A stretch of 64,000 nucleotides of DNA from positions 94,278,851 to 94,342,850 of the forward strand of contig NC_031770.1 in NCBI RefSeq assembly GCF_001522545.3, written 5' to 3'. The notes under the pieces are model-generated. The model ran no database searches. It was not told the DNA's origin and worked only from the letters and a program-made list of their open reading frames with translations. Of this stretch, positions 62,421-64,000 are shown in pieces. This stretch comes from Parus major (Eukaryota > Chordata > Aves > Passeriformes > Paridae). Position 1 is the first letter of the stretch. The number at the start of each line of letters is the position of its first letter. A program made the translations under genes and the position numbers.

Positions 62421-64000
62421 AAACCTTTCGTGACATCCATTATAGGCTGAAGATACCTACATGTGATGTCTGCTGACATGACCAGTATTTGTATCTCATT
62501 ATAAACATGGAAATGTGGTCTTGCCTCCAGCTAGAAAAGGACCTGGATATCCCAAAAAGCCTTTGTCAGCTTTGCATGCTCAGTGGTCTTAGTGGTCCTA
62601 GTGTCTTAAATGGCAGAAGTGACCTACCTAGGGACAATTGCTTTGAGCCCAGGGATAGCCCAACTACATAAACAATTCATCTGAGCAACTGCTGTGTATA
62701 TAATTCAGGACAAATTTAATTGTTGTCTAGGCTGCATTTTCTATTTCTGCTATAAGGGAGGTTTTGACACTCAGTTGCAGCATAGAGCTACACCAAATGT
62801 AAGTGCCTTAAGCTTAAGCTCATCATGTTTTTAATAACTGAAAGGTTTTATTGACAATCATCACAGATCTTTTGCCTTAATTTTATGGAAATGGAAATAT
62901 TATGAAGCTAATTTTTCAGTTTATTTTTATTTTAAAATCCCTCAAGCTTTCATTCTGTACACAGGACATGTTTCTTCTATAATTCCATTACTCTTTCTTT
63001 ATACAGTCCACCATTTAGGAAAACATAGATGAACAACTTGATATTAAATCTTCTTTTAAAAACAAATACAAAATACAAAAACTTAATGCTTGATTTTTCT
63101 TCACTTGCATAAACTGGAGTGTTCTGATGATCCTGTGATATCTATTATAAATTGATAAACAAATAGTGCTTTTAAATATGATCACTCATTTCAGAAGAGG
63201 TGGGTTTTTTTCTTCTGTGCAGTGAATGTAAAGATCTGAAATTTCATTTGCCTGCATATTTTAACAAATTGCTGTAAACAGTCCTAATAAAAGTTTTTGT
63301 TTAAGGAAATACCTGACTGAATGTTAGTGGGAAATTTAAGTGAATAAACCAGAAATTAAAATAAAGTTTCTTTTCTACTACTTATGGAGAAAACATTGTT
63401 TATACCAAATAGTTGACCATCCTATGAAGTTCACTAGTTATTAGTCCAGTGATGATGTAACTTAAGAAATGCATGTTCATCTAATCCTAAATGAAAGAAA
63501 TTCTGTAACAACTGGGTTTAATGATGTGTTTTAAATGTGAAAACATAGTTTTCTAATGTAACAGAACTCTGTATCTTAATGGAAACTTTTATGAAGGGTA
63601 CAATTCTTTTTCTGACAGAGTGGAACAAACATCTTTAAGACAGGGACAATATTTCACTTCCTCACTTCTTGACAAAAATGGAGAATGTATTCACATACAT
63701 TTATACATACCTACCTGTTTTGAATACATTTTCGTAAGTCTTTGTATAAATAAAGTCAAATAGGACATCATTAATCGGAAACATTTCTTTGTGGAACACT
63801 ACAATGAAGATATTTTTTAAATTTTTTTTTACTCTTTGCATATTAATGTCTACTTCAAAGACCACTTAGTCTGTATTTTCTGGTACAAAAGAGGCTTTTT
63901 ATGTCTAATCAATTTGAAGACTGAAAAGCAGACCAGTTTTCCGCTTTCTGTAAAAAATGCTCATTTGTATGCTTTTTATTTATTGAATGGGATAAAGCTT
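62421..64000. other. AT-rich non-coding DNA to the window end
   Basis: No gene, recognised repeat or notable motif. Open frames are at most about 60 codons. Confidence 0.6.

Noticed and set aside
1..64000. Bacterial-type features (operons, ribosome binding sites, CRISPR, insertion sequences)
   Set aside because: The repeat content is vertebrate, open frames are short and no regularly spaced repeats are present.

Overview
The window looks like non-coding chromosomal DNA from a bird. The evidence is its repeat content: at least nine partial copies of CR1, the main avian and reptilian non-LTR retrotransposon, and two solo LTRs of endogenous retroviruses. One LTR closely resembles a sequence I recall from songbird genomes, so a passerine is likely but unproven. 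The rest is AT-rich with runs of T, A and T/G. I find no host protein-coding exon, rRNA, tRNA, CRISPR array or bacterial feature. The sequence alone does not say whether this is intergenic DNA or the inside of a very large intron.

Layout: 1-8.5 kb is AT-rich DNA with one CR1 3' end (minus strand). An ERV solo LTR lies at 8.58-9.20 kb. From 9.2 to 26 kb there are T/G-rich tracts, a CR1 reverse-transcriptase fragment (14.66-15.03 kb), an unexplained GC-richer patch with a perfect 15-bp hairpin (15.2-15.5 kb) and small tandem duplications. Two minus-strand CR1 pieces at 26.2-27.2 kb flank a 59-bp duplication that carries two kappaB-like motifs. At 30.9-32.4 kb a minus-strand CR1 abuts a plus-strand CR1. 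Another plus-strand CR1 lies at 41.95-42.60 kb. The most structured part is 47.4-50.4 kb: a roughly 2-kb CR1 split by an 822-bp solo LTR with a clean 5-bp target-site duplication. Further plus-strand CR1 remnants lie at 56.96-57.82 and 62.03-62.42 kb.

None of the CR1 copies can encode a working protein: all are truncated and carry stops, and one has lost a catalytic Asp of the reverse transcriptase. No group of genes works together here. The value of the window is as a record of nested repeats, plus a few possible regulatory or structural sequences: kappaB pair, homeodomain-site clusters, G-quadruplex, Z-DNA run, palindrome and hairpin. I found no convincing new biological system.
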